Of a DNA stretch of 64,000 nucleotides, positions 8,171 to 15,946 are shown piece by piece (the first letter of the stretch is position 1; the number at the start of each line of letters is the position of its first letter). Below the pieces are notes generated by a model, which did no database searches, had not been told where the DNA came from, and saw only the letters and a list, made by a program, of their open reading frames with translations. A program made the translations under genes and the position numbers. The DNA is from an uncultured Prevotella sp. (GTDB lineage: Bacteria; Bacteroidota; Bacteroidia; Bacteroidales; Bacteroidaceae): the NCBI GenBank assembly GCA_900553465.1, contig USDT01000003.1:62001-126000 (forward strand), given 5' to 3'.

Positions 8171-8395
8171 TCACTCAGAAACCGCCTGTGATTTATACTT
8201 ACCATAGAACCACTTGATAAGATCATCACCCATTTCATCATAAGCGTCCAGCTCATCCAGAAGTGCTTCCGCTTTGTCAATAACGCCAGTAAGCAAAACC
8301 TGTTGTTCCTCTGTTGCTGTACTGATTTCGATCTCTCCGTTAATTTGCTGTTCGATCACCTTAATCTCATCAGCAGATAATTCAATTTTTTTCAT
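8171..8395 (-). CDS. Small acidic hypothetical protein
   Basis: A 74-residue, strongly acidic helical protein (many Glu and Asp, ending WFYGKYKSQAVSE). It has no Cys or signal peptide. No family is recognised. It is the last gene before the terminator at 8130 and 32 bp from its upstream neighbour. Confidence 0.6.
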   Translation of the reverse strand: MKKIELSADEIKVIEQQINGEIEISTATEEQQVLLTGVIDKAEALLDELDAYDEMGDDLIKWFYGKYKSQAVSE

Positions 8396-8427
8396 ATATT
8401 GTCTGTTTATACGTTACAAATTTAGCC

Positions 8428-9033
8428 TTAAAGTTTATATTTCTTACAAATCTCTTTCACTTTAGTTGTGTACTTGTCGGATTTACCATGAACCGCTTTT
8501 GTGACTGTTTCTGCCCAGAACTCATCAACATTAGTAGTTGCATATTTACCGTACCCAGTTTTCTTTTTGTCTTTCATCCACGTTTTATACAGAGATCTGA
8601 TTTCCTTTCCTGCTGCTTTATGGTTTGCTCCAGACAAAGAAGTGTTCCAGGTTGCATGTCCGAGTTCGTGCGTTACAGTATGAGCCAGTGGCTTATTTGT
8701 CTGAGTGTGCCATCCGCTTGCATATCCTTTCTTTGTTTGTCCGAGAACAGCACTCTTACTTTGATTGAACACCTTTTTGTTAAGGTAGATTGCCTCACTC
8801 TTACCACCAGAGGGAACCTGAACGCCCAAAGTTCCATCAGATAGTGTTGCCAGTTTGATATTTTTCTCCCTTACACCGAGCACTGAATGAAACCTTGAAA
8901 TTGCCGATTTTGTTTCTTTGTACATCTGAGGATCTTTCATGTTAACCAGAGGCTCAACACCTGTTATCTTTCCCTTATAGTTGCTATCACCAGGTTGCAA
9001 GCCACCTCTTGATCCGCTTGAATTTCTTCCCAT
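8428..9033 (-). CDS. Zincin-like metallopeptidase domain protein
   Basis: A 201-residue protein. The motif HELGH near residue 120 in HTVTHELGHATW is the zinc-binding HExxH helix of zincins; the Glu-rich DEFWAET about 50 residues later could supply the third ligand. The N-terminus is a Ser/Gly-rich start typical of phage virion-associated proteins. No signal peptide is seen. It may process a structural protein or be a toxin-like effector carried in the head; the place next to terminase genes allows either. Activity is inferred from the motif only. Confidence 0.68.
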   Translation of the reverse strand: MGRNSSGSRGGLQPGDSNYKGKITGVEPLVNMKDPQMYKETKSAISRFHSVLGVREKNIKLATLSDGTLGVQVPSGGKSEAIYLNKKVFNQSKSAVLGQTKKGYASGWHTQTNKPLAHTVTHELGHATWNTSLSGANHKAAGKEIRSLYKTWMKDKKKTGYGKYATTNVDEFWAETVTKAVHGKSDKYTTKVKEICKKYKL

Positions 9034-9035
9034 AA

Positions 9036-10100
9036 CTACTTTTTCTTAGCGTTAATAAAATCAGTTACATATAGTAGCCCATGCTTTCTACAGAACTCTT
9101 TAATCTCATCACCGCCACCATATACCAGCAGATTAGGTTTTTCAAGCCCTGATATTTCCTGAGCTACCTGGAGATCCGATTTAAGGCTTTCCATCCATCC
9201 GTCCAGCCCACGGGTGAAAAAAGCGTTATAGCCTTTCGGTATTCCCATTTTATTGTATTCAATAAATTTGTGCGAAACATTAAGATCGGCATAAACCTTG
9301 ATACCACACTCCTGTAGGTATCTGCTCAGCCAGCGTTTTTTGTATATTAGCTGAATACCCATCGCAATAGGAGTTTGATCATGGCAGCTACAATTTGGCT
9401 CAACGATAGCCTTGCATCCGCTTGTCAATAGGTTGATAGGATCTTTCCAGAGTTTTTCAAACCTATAATCATCAACATAGAAGTGATAAGTTACAACATC
9501 TTTCCTCAGTCTGCTATTAGCTCCCCAGGGACTAAAAGGCAGCTCCAGTTTTCCAGCTTGCTGTTCTATCAGCAAATTAGGTATCTCAAAGATATTATCA
9601 CTTTCATATAGTACGTCTTTCACTTCGTATGATATAGGATCATCTTCCGAGAACTCCGCTTCTGGATCAGGATCCTCAATTTCCTCCTGCTTTTTCTTCG
9701 ATTTCTTTTCTTTCTCCTTTGGCATTTCAAGCCCTATAAAATCAAAGTTTACATCTTGCCAAATATCATCTACTTTCAGAGCGTTAAAATCCCACTCTCC
9801 GTTATTGATATTCCCACGCAAAATGATTTCAGCCCTCTCATCATCATCAAGCTCCGAATAAAGCACTGTAGGAACCTTTTCAAGTTTCAGCTTGTTGGCA
9901 GCTTTCAGCCTTTGATTTCCATCCAGGACAACCAGCTTACCATCACGATCCTCAATAGCCAAAGGTCTATGCTTGTAGAAACCGTTAACCTTGATACTGT
10001 CAACCAGCTTTTGCAGTTGTGCTTTTGTGATAGTCCTTGGATTCTCAGGCAAAGGAGAAAGATCAGCAGGATTTCTATAGATTACTTCACCGCATATCAT
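9036..10100 (-). CDS. ParB-like nuclease domain fused to a DUF4417-like domain
   Basis: A 354-residue protein. Residues about 5-110 form a ParB/sulfiredoxin-type domain (LSPLPENPRTITKAQLQKLV, VLDGNQRLKAANKL; the GNQR element corresponds to the GxRR box). A Lys/Glu-rich linker (about 125-150) follows. The remainder, with SGCKAIVEPNCSCHDQTPIA and the pattern KVYADLNVSHKFIEYNKMGIPKGY, resembles DUF4417 proteins. No methylase domain, the more usual partner of such ParB domains in phages, is attached. It overlaps the next upstream gene by 4 bp. Function unknown; a role in DNA marking or packaging is plausible. Confidence 0.7.
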   Translation of the reverse strand: MICGEVIYRNPADLSPLPENPRTITKAQLQKLVDSIKVNGFYKHRPLAIEDRDGKLVVLDGNQRLKAANKLKLEKVPTVLYSELDDDERAEIILRGNINNGEWDFNALKVDDIWQDVNFDFIGLEMPKEKEKKSKKKQEEIEDPDPEAEFSEDDPISYEVKDVLYESDNIFEIPNLLIEQQAGKLELPFSPWGANSRLRKDVVTYHFYVDDYRFEKLWKDPINLLTSGCKAIVEPNCSCHDQTPIAMGIQLIYKKRWLSRYLQECGIKVYADLNVSHKFIEYNKMGIPKGYNAFFTRGLDGWMESLKSDLQVAQEISGLEKPNLLVYGGGDEIKEFCRKHGLLYVTDFINAKKK

Positions 10101-10552
10101 AGACTATCCCCCTCAGTATTTCCTGTTTCAACAGCTTCTTCCTTATCATCCTCTCCATCGAAAGGCAACATCTGATCATCATCAAGAACCGAAAAGGCTT
10201 TTCTTATGATCTCAGCAGCTTTCACATAACGATAGTATTTCTTATTCTTAAGATAGATCAGCTTACTACCATCGCTTGTGTCAACTCCTACAGCGTAAAA
10301 CTTTCCCCTGTAGTCAACAGGCAAAGGCACCTTACCATATATGACAACTTTATCTGCTGAAATATCAGTTATTGTAGCTTTCCTGTTATACTTACCATTC
10401 AGGAATATTTCAGCTTTATCATTCAACCTGATAGGATCGCCAGGGAACAGCCCCATAAGCATATCTCCAACAGTTTCCTTAAGCCCTCCATAAATCCACC
10501 AGAGAACTATTACAGCCACGAAAACAGCCGATAAAATAATAATTGCTATCAT
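10097..10552 (-). CDS. Membrane-anchored hypothetical protein
   Basis: A 151-residue protein with one N-terminal transmembrane helix (residues 1-20, Ile/Val/Leu-rich), then a small beta-rich domain (about 35-110) and an acidic C-terminal tail (DDDQMLPFDGEDDKEEAVE). It resembles anchored soluble-domain proteins of unknown function. Its promoter region carries the palindromic site at 10594 and a TATCTTTG -7 box, so it may start its own transcript with the ParB/DUF4417 and zincin genes downstream. Confidence 0.6.
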   Translation of the reverse strand: MIAIIILSAVFVAVIVLWWIYGGLKETVGDMLMGLFPGDPIRLNDKAEIFLNGKYNRKATITDISADKVVIYGKVPLPVDYRGKFYAVGVDTSDGSKLIYLKNKKYYRYVKAAEIIRKAFSVLDDDQMLPFDGEDDKEEAVETGNTEGDSL

Positions 10553-10593
10553 AACAGTTATTTACTTGGTTAATAATGCAAAGATAATAAATA

Positions 10594-10610
10594 TGTGTTT
10601 GTAAAACACA
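10594..10610 (-). promoter_or_regulatory. Palindromic site, copy 3 of 3, overlapping a promoter
   Basis: TGTGTTTGTAAAACACA is a variant of the palindrome at 1091 and 8097. On the minus strand it lies shortly upstream of TATCTTTG, a match to the TAnnTTTG -7 element, so it would cover the -33 region of the promoter for the gene at 10552. That position suits a repressor or activator site. Confidence 0.45.
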
Positions 10611-10627
10611 CTTTTAGGCATAAAAAA

Positions 10628-11068
10628 TCAGAACCCAAACACGAGCATAGCAGCATCCCTATTATGCTCATTTGTCGCTTGCGTCCATCCTGTATATTTA
10701 GTAAAACTTTCCTTGCTTAATTTCGTCATATTGTTTTTAGGTGCAACCATTTCAAACTCTATTCCCAGGTCAGTTAGAAAGTCTTGCCATACAACAGCAT
10801 CACGCTTTACAGATCCAACGCCCTGTAGTTTCTTTCTTTCTTCTTCACGTGACATTCTTTCAGTACCGAACCACTTTCTTTGCCTTGGATCCTCAACTCT
10901 TACAATAACCCTTTCACCGCAACCAGTCTTATACTGTTCAGCATAAGACTTGACAATATCCATAGCCTTATGGATTTTCATTGTCTTTACGAGCAACAGA
11001 GATCGCTTTCTGTTGTCCCATACAGCGATCCCTGTATTTACTCCTGTGTCAATTCCGATATAAATCAT
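10628..11068 (-). CDS. RuvC-like Holliday-junction resolvase / RNase H-fold nuclease
   Basis: A 146-residue protein starting MIYIGIDTGVNTGIAVWD, the first RuvC strand with catalytic Asp. RVEDPRQRKW gives a second acidic residue, and the C-terminal HNRDAAMLVFGF supplies the final Asp of the RNase H fold. It would resolve branched DNA before packaging. It overlaps its upstream neighbour by 4 bp and is the last gene of the early operon before the palindromic site. Confidence 0.78.
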   Translation of the reverse strand: MIYIGIDTGVNTGIAVWDNRKRSLLLVKTMKIHKAMDIVKSYAEQYKTGCGERVIVRVEDPRQRKWFGTERMSREEERKKLQGVGSVKRDAVVWQDFLTDLGIEFEMVAPKNNMTKLSKESFTKYTGWTQATNEHNRDAAMLVFGF

Positions 11069-11433
11069 TGCTCAGAATCATTATTTGTTGGTATTTCCAT
11101 CAGAATAACGCCTTTAAGATGATCTTCTTGCTTTCTGGTACCCATAACCATAGCCACCTCAATATTACCAGGAATAAATGTATTTCTTACCTCCTTGATC
11201 AAAGGCATACCGATAGGCTGCTCAGACCATATATGAGCCACCCACAAGTTATTTTCAAGCTCAACGGTTACGATTGTGTTTCTGTGTAGGAATGTTCCTG
11301 GTTTATATGATCCGTACTCATCAGAAACAACCGCCTCCCTTTTTGCAGTCTCATACAGTTTATCGAACAAATCCTTTGAAATTCTGTTTTTTCTTTTCGC
11401 CCAGTATTCAGGGTAATTCACTTTTACATTCAT
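11065..11433 (-). CDS. Hypothetical protein of the recombination/replication operon
   Basis: A 122-residue protein with a basic N-terminal part (KNRISKDLFDKLYETAKREA) and a beta-rich middle (FLHRNTIVTVELENNLWVAHIW). No motif is diagnostic. 4-bp overlaps with both neighbours show it belongs to the operon with the resolvase and exonuclease genes. Confidence 0.6.
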   Translation of the reverse strand: MNVKVNYPEYWAKRKNRISKDLFDKLYETAKREAVVSDEYGSYKPGTFLHRNTIVTVELENNLWVAHIWSEQPIGMPLIKEVRNTFIPGNIEVAMVMGTRKQEDHLKGVILMEIPTNNDSEQ

Positions 11434-11765
11434 AAGTTTTCTGTTTTAATTGATATTCTAATAGATGGTTTAGTCTCACTGTTTACAACATATTTCTCAT
11501 AGAGATCAGCATGTTCCTCCTGAAACTTTGCGTTATCAAAAACCTTTCTAACAGACGGTGCTATATACGAAACTCTGATATAATCATTCTCTGCTTTTTT
11601 CAGGTTATTGCTTTGCATTGACAATAGGATCGCATTCTGTAGCTCAGCTTTCCTATCCTCCAGCTTCTTAATATCGCCTACCAGCTTAATATATTCGTCC
11701 TGTAGCGTTAAAATATCATCTGGTATAGGAATATACTCTTTTGTCTTTTTCTTCGCCATAATCAA
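11430..11765 (-). CDS. Coiled-coil phage protein
   Basis: A 111-residue protein: a coiled coil (about residues 20-55, DEYIKLVGDIKKLEDRKAEL) and a C-terminal part (FQEEHADLYEKYVVNSETKP) of a type commonly found beside phage exonuclease genes. It may be an accessory to the DnaQ-like exonuclease whose gene overlaps its start by 4 bp. Function is not established. Confidence 0.6.
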   Translation of the reverse strand: MIMAKKKTKEYIPIPDDILTLQDEYIKLVGDIKKLEDRKAELQNAILLSMQSNNLKKAENDYIRVSYIAPSVRKVFDNAKFQEEHADLYEKYVVNSETKPSIRISIKTENL

Positions 11766-12343
11766 ACAGAATCAGTTCTACGAGGTAAAACAATATCACA
11801 TATCTGCTTACAAATCTCAATATCATATAAAGCATCATGTAGCTTTGAATCATCCACATTGATACCGAGTGCTTTCGCCACTGTTCCCTGTTTGAAATTC
11901 TCCATTTCAGCACGTTTCTCAGAAAGATACGGTGTAGCCAGAACCATTACATCAAAACAATTACTCCAGAACCATGATCCAAAGTACTTATCTCCGTTCT
12001 GTATAAACCATGCCCTAAGAAACGAGTTATCAAATGATGCTATATTGTAGCCAGCAAGGAAAAACTTGTCTTTTTTATTATATCGGTCAACATACTTTGA
12101 AAGTAAATCAACAAACTGTTTGTATATTTCACCCATAGGAGGATATGTCATGATCTGTTCTTTTGTAACGCCAGCTACATCAAGAGCCTCCTGTAAGATC
12201 TCAGCTTTTGGGTTAGGCTGTACCTTGAAATCGAACTTTTCCTTAACTTCTCCGTCAACTACGATCATACCACTGAGCTGATGGATCCCATGTTTGTTTA
12301 CAAGTGTGCCTGTTGTCTCCAGGTCAAAAAATAAAACTTTCAT
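11762..12343 (-). CDS. DnaQ-like 3'-5' exonuclease
   Basis: A 193-residue DEDD-family exonuclease. Exo I is FDLETTG (Asp and Glu, residues 6-12), Exo II lies near YNIASFDNSFLRA, and Exo III is HDALYDIEIC (His and Asp, DEDDh type). It would remove nucleotides from 3' ends in phage DNA replication or repair. There is no polymerase gene in the window, so it may proofread for the host enzyme or act alone. Confidence 0.85.
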   Translation of the reverse strand: MKVLFFDLETTGTLVNKHGIHQLSGMIVVDGEVKEKFDFKVQPNPKAEILQEALDVAGVTKEQIMTYPPMGEIYKQFVDLLSKYVDRYNKKDKFFLAGYNIASFDNSFLRAWFIQNGDKYFGSWFWSNCFDVMVLATPYLSEKRAEMENFKQGTVAKALGINVDDSKLHDALYDIEICKQICDIVLPRRTDSV

Positions 12344-12377
12344 ATTATTGTTTTTTATAACGTGAATAAATCCTTTG

Positions 12378-12796
12378 TCAAAATACTACTACCATAGATG
12401 GAAATGGAGCTGAGTTTTTTGATCCTCCAAACTTCAATCTGCCTTTTATGAATCTTATTTCCTTTGCTTTATGGTAGATAAACTCATGGAAATACCTGGT
12501 ATCTGTTCTTGCTGGTATAAGCATCACGACTGTTGTATCAGGTTTTCTACTCTCATTGTAGCACTTCTTCACCCAGTCATACAGTTTTCTACCATAAGGA
12601 GGGTTACAAAATGTCACATACCCCCCCAATTTTGTGACAATCCGTCAGTTTCAGGGGTGAAATATTTACTACATTTAGCATTCTCAGGCAACGCACAGGG
12701 ATCCAAATTGAAATGAAACTCCTTATCAAGCTCATCAAAGAACTCTTGCGGTGTAGCCCATACCTCATTTGCACTTGAAAATAAAACTTTATCCAT
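12378..12796 (-). pseudogene. Phage Dam-type N6-adenine methyltransferase, split by a frameshift in a G7 tract
   Basis: The first part (12796 down to about 12620) encodes the N-terminus of the phage Dam family (ATPQEFFDELDKEFHFNLDPCA, GLSQNWGG). The catalytic motif FCNPPYG and the rest (VMLIPARTDTRYFHEF, KFGGSKNSAPFPSM) are in another frame ending at 12378. The break falls on seven consecutive G residues of the coding strand (12621-12627). One extra G gives an uninterrupted protein through NWGGYVTFCNPPYG. The cause could be a phase-variable tract, a -1 ribosomal slip on G GGG GGT, a true inactivating deletion or a homopolymer sequencing error; the sequence alone cannot decide. It would methylate adenine, possibly protecting phage DNA from restriction. 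Confidence 0.82.
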
Positions 12797-12799
12797 CTG

Positions 12800-13606
12800 T
12801 CAATTCTGTTTTTTATATTCTCTAATTGCCTTACTTAAACTTTCTGTTTTATCCAGGAGGTTAGCCATCTTATCAATGTCAACCATAACCTCACCGTCCA
12901 TCCATGCCCAGATCTTTCTAAGAGCCTCAGATATTGCTTTTGCCTCTTTGCTATCTTTCAGGGAATTTAGCACCTCCTTATTTGTCGCTGTAGCCCTACC
13001 ATTTTCCTGAGCTGTCTGAACTGCTGTTTTTGCAGCCTTTACCTGTTCTTTCTCACTGTCATAGCTGTTTGCTATCTCCTTTGCTGCCTTAACAGACAAC
13101 TCGCCTTTTACGATCTTGTCTTGAATGTATTGAGGCAAATCCAGAAGTGAAAGGCATTTGCTCACATAAGCCGTTGACTTTTTGAACTTATCAGCGATCT
13201 CAACCTGAGAATAGCCAAATTCCTCTTTGAACCTACGAAACATGATAGCACATTCATATTCCGTAAATCTCTTACCCTCATTACGCATCATCTGTTCGAT
13301 ATAAAGATCCTCCAGTGAAGCATCCCTGGGAGCCTTAAGAGCTTTGATATATTGTATGTCGGCACCCTCTTTTATTGCTTGCATTGTAGCACGGTAACGC
13401 CTTTCTCCATCAACCAGCTTATATTTTTCAATGCCATCCTCTTTGAAAGGAATAACCGTTACAGGATTGAGAACCCCTTTTGCTTTGATCTGTTCCTTAA
13501 GCTCATCCAGATCAAAATCCATACGGACGTTGAAATTATCAACAACAACTATATTTCGTGGATCTATAAGAAATATATCAGTCCTTTTTGTCACATTCGT
13601 TTCCAT
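12800..13606 (-). CDS. ParB family protein (ParB nuclease domain plus KorB-like HTH)
   Basis: A 268-residue protein with the canonical order: N-terminal ParB/CTPase domain (IDPRNIVVVDNFNVRMDFDLD; the LVDGERRYRA box, which includes the GxRR element), QMMRNEGKRFTEYECAIMF, then a helix-turn-helix (YSQVEIADKFKKSTAYVSKC) and a helical tail. No ParA ATPase is present in the window. It could bind a centromere-like site, such as the palindrome array at 24.8-25.2 kb, or act as a transcriptional regulator. Its start overlaps the preceding Cys-rich gene by 29 bp. Confidence 0.85.
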   Translation of the reverse strand: METNVTKRTDIFLIDPRNIVVVDNFNVRMDFDLDELKEQIKAKGVLNPVTVIPFKEDGIEKYKLVDGERRYRATMQAIKEGADIQYIKALKAPRDASLEDLYIEQMMRNEGKRFTEYECAIMFRRFKEEFGYSQVEIADKFKKSTAYVSKCLSLLDLPQYIQDKIVKGELSVKAAKEIANSYDSEKEQVKAAKTAVQTAQENGRATATNKEVLNSLKDSKEAKAISEALRKIWAWMDGEVMVDIDKMANLLDKTESLSKAIREYKKQN

Positions 13607-13751
13607 CTTTCGTATAATAGTTTTTATAATATTTACATGGTTTCTTTCTCGCTGTTATTTTCTTTTGTAGCTTACAACAGTACATCTGCGCACACTGAGG
13701 ATTAGACCAGAAGTATTCGCAATCGCTACAGTGTCTAAATTCTTCACTCAT
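13578..13751 (-). CDS. Small Cys-rich protein
   Basis: A 57-residue protein, MSEEFRHCSDCEYFWSN at its start, with seven or more cysteines in CxxC and CC spacings, consistent with zinc binding. I choose the ATG at 13751, which overlaps the upstream small gene by 8 bp; the longer open frame to 13838 reads through that gene in another phase. Function unknown. Confidence 0.6.
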   Translation of the reverse strand: MSEEFRHCSDCEYFWSNPQCAQMYCCKLQKKITARKKPCKYYKNYYTKDGNECDKKD

Positions 13752-13917
13752 CACTATCAAAGAATTGCTCATTTTCATCCATAAAATACTCATAGGCTTC
13801 TTCACAATAAGAACCCTCACACAAAGAATCACAACCATGATCTATTTCTCCATTTTTCCAAGGGCAAAAATCGCAAAGCTCATCACCTAAAAGTTCTTTT
13901 GCTTCTTCCAAATCCAT
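13744..13917 (-). CDS. Small acidic Cys-rich protein
   Basis: A 57-residue protein starting MDLEEAKELLGDELCDFCPW, with cysteines in CDFC, CDSLC and SYC and a very acidic C-terminus. It starts 1 bp after the stop of the 13919 gene and overlaps the next Cys-rich gene by 8 bp, which supports translation as part of the operon. Function unknown; perhaps a small metal-binding modulator. Confidence 0.6.
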   Translation of the reverse strand: MDLEEAKELLGDELCDFCPWKNGEIDHGCDSLCEGSYCEEAYEYFMDENEQFFDSDE

Positions 13918-13918
13918 A

Positions 13919-14374
13919 TCAATACCTAAAATCAGTGAAGTGAATTATAACACCATCAAATACATTTCCCTTATTACAGCCAAAAAACCATTCAGTAAAA
14001 TCTTCAACACTCAAACCGTCATTCTTTGCCAGATCATAAGCGGAAACTGGTTTTCCATCAACCCAACACTGTGGAACATCATCAGTGCTGCTATATGTCA
14101 TTGTTATCTTCTGCAGTCCTATTTTATCGTACCTGGCAAACTCTCTTTGTTCAGAGTTATACGGTCTGCCAGTCCATTCCCGAACACTCAGATATTTCCT
14201 GTCTGTAGAAATATCATTGCATCTCTTATCCCATACATCTTTAGCGTTATATCGTATGGTGTGTTTCTTTGATCCGCTTTTCAGCTTATGTTCAAAATCC
14301 GTTTTTTCTCCAGCCCTGGAATGAGTGACTGGAAACACCTTACATAAGGTCAGTATTACTTTTTTCTTATCCAT
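13919..14374 (-). CDS. ASCH/PUA-like domain protein
   Basis: A 151-residue protein. The N-terminal strand KVILTLCKVFPVTH, the KKHTIRYN segment and SVREWTGRPYNSEQREF resemble ASCH/PUA-like RNA-binding proteins seen in Bacteroidetes phages. A C-terminal part (LSVEDFTEWFFGCNKG) completes the fold. The role is unknown; ASCH domains bind RNA or modified nucleotides. Assignment is from pattern resemblance. Confidence 0.55.
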   Translation of the reverse strand: MDKKKVILTLCKVFPVTHSRAGEKTDFEHKLKSGSKKHTIRYNAKDVWDKRCNDISTDRKYLSVREWTGRPYNSEQREFARYDKIGLQKITMTYSSTDDVPQCWVDGKPVSAYDLAKNDGLSVEDFTEWFFGCNKGNVFDGVIIHFTDFRY

Positions 14375-14406
14375 GATCCGAAAATTTATGTTGCAATTTA
14401 CCTGGT

Positions 14407-15204
14407 TTATTTTCTTCTACTACCTCCGTGTAGTTCTATTACATTGAATGATTTGAAACGATCAACCAAACGCCCCTCAAATCGCTCCTTAAGATCCTTA
14501 ACAGATAGGTTGCTTGTGATATGATACTTTTTGCCTAACTGTTGGTAGATCTCATATCTTGCAAAAAGAAACTCATCTGTTACCTGTGTAAGTGTAGTTC
14601 CATAGCTCTTTTGATTTTCAGTCATAAGCCCAAGGTCATTCAAACACACATTGAAAGGAGATCCCTCAAAGCTGTCTTTATTTGCTCCCTCATTGTATGT
14701 ATATTTATCTATGTGCCCATTCAGCTTATAGTAGTTCATTAGCTGTGTAGAACTTATATTCTGAAAGCTGTTTTCATTTCGTGTCATTTTAAGATAATCA
14801 GAAAAGATCTGCATTATCATAGTCTTTCCTGTTCCTGGCTCACCGACAAGTAAAATGTTCTTGTGAATTTTATAGTGTTCGTTTGGAAATACTTCCTCAG
14901 CACGTTTACACCCATTGAAATAGTAAAGCAGAAAACGAAGTACATTTCTGTTATGATCATCTATATCAAATTGTGAAAACTCTCTGAACATATAACTATT
15001 ACCAATCTCTTTAATCATTGCGGAATGCAAAGAGTACTGAGATTCATCGGTCATGTCATACTTAAAACCTCTGAGAATAGTCTTTCGGTGTTTCCATATC
15101 TCCATGTTCGCCTGTTGACTGGTTAGCATATTGCGTTCCTCCTGGAACAGCTTTATTGCCTGAATTATTTGTTCCTCCGTGAGTTTGCATCCATTGAGTT
15201 CCAT
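14407..15204 (-). CDS. DnaC/IstB-like helicase-loader ATPase
   Basis: A 265-residue AAA+ protein with Walker A LLVGEPGTGKTMIMQIF (residues about 117-133), a Walker B-like VCLNDLGL segment (about 185-192) and a C-terminal sensor region with the Arg-rich KDLKERFEGRLVDRFKSF. It would load a replicative helicase onto phage DNA. Its first 143 bp overlap the end of the initiator gene in another frame; if translation starts at the Met at 15129 or 15105, the overlap falls to 68 or 44 bp. No helicase gene is seen, so the host DnaB may be used. Confidence 0.82.
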   Translation of the reverse strand: MELNGCKLTEEQIIQAIKLFQEERNMLTSQQANMEIWKHRKTILRGFKYDMTDESQYSLHSAMIKEIGNSYMFREFSQFDIDDHNRNVLRFLLYYFNGCKRAEEVFPNEHYKIHKNILLVGEPGTGKTMIMQIFSDYLKMTRNENSFQNISSTQLMNYYKLNGHIDKYTYNEGANKDSFEGSPFNVCLNDLGLMTENQKSYGTTLTQVTDEFLFARYEIYQQLGKKYHITSNLSVKDLKERFEGRLVDRFKSFNVIELHGGSRRK

Positions 15205-15892
15205 TTTTATTTACCTCCTCATAATATCTATCAACTACCCAATTAAGAATAGTTCTATAGTCTGATTTATATTTTTTACCTTTTGATCCTTTGTAATTAT
15301 CAAGGATTTCTATCATTCTTTTAGCAGCAGGCTCAGTATATTTATCAACCAGCTTTTTGTACTCATCATCTGTAAGAGTTACAAATTCAGCATAGTTCTT
15401 TTTCTTAACTTTTTCTGTTTTCTTCTGTTGCTGGTCTGTAGGTGGTGGCTGTTGTGGATCATTATCAAACAGATCAGGAACCTCTGGTATTGCAGTCGGA
15501 GCGTTTATATTAGCCGATAACTTTTCTTTTGTTTTATTACCTCCCTTTTTACCAGCCTCACGCCTTTTTGAGCTTATTTCATTAAGCCTTACCATCCTCC
15601 TACTGTAGTATGCACCATCCTCCCTGATCGCACAAAGTCCAGAACTACAAAGAATGTCTATCCAACTGCTACCTCCATCTGAATCATATCCTACAAGTCT
15701 TAAGATCTCATCTTTTGTATAGATTTCCTGGTTAGGTTTAAGCATAACGCCACGTTCTGCGCTCTCCCACATATAGCACAACATATCTATCCACATACCT
15801 CTAACACATGGAGCCATGGATCTTACTACTGGATCCTTAAGCCAGATAGAAGTATTGAAAGGCATACTTTGAATAGCTGTTTTTTTCGCCAT
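15062..15892 (-). CDS. Phage replication initiator-like protein
   Basis: A 276-residue protein using the ATG at 15892 (MAKKTAIQSMPFNTSIWL); an upstream in-frame Met lies at 15931. The N-terminal half looks like a winged-helix replication protein (WLKDPVVRSMAPCVRGMWID, DEILRLVGYDSD, YYSRRMVRLNEISSKRREAG), as in phage replisome-organiser proteins. A Pro/Gln-rich linker follows, then a conserved C-terminal segment ending in PKDYSQRF. It precedes and overlaps the DnaC-like gene, the usual initiator-loader pair. Confidence 0.7.
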   Translation of the reverse strand: MAKKTAIQSMPFNTSIWLKDPVVRSMAPCVRGMWIDMLCYMWESAERGVMLKPNQEIYTKDEILRLVGYDSDGGSSWIDILCSSGLCAIREDGAYYSRRMVRLNEISSKRREAGKKGGNKTKEKLSANINAPTAIPEVPDLFDNDPQQPPPTDQQQKKTEKVKKKNYAEFVTLTDDEYKKLVDKYTEPAAKRMIEILDNYKGSKGKKYKSDYRTILNWVVDRYYEEVNKNGTQWMQTHGGTNNSGNKAVPGGTQYANQSTGEHGDMETPKDYSQRF

Positions 15893-15946
15893 ATTAGAGT
15901 TTTTATAAGTGGGGTGAGCAAAAGCCCACACCCACGCTGTTAATGC

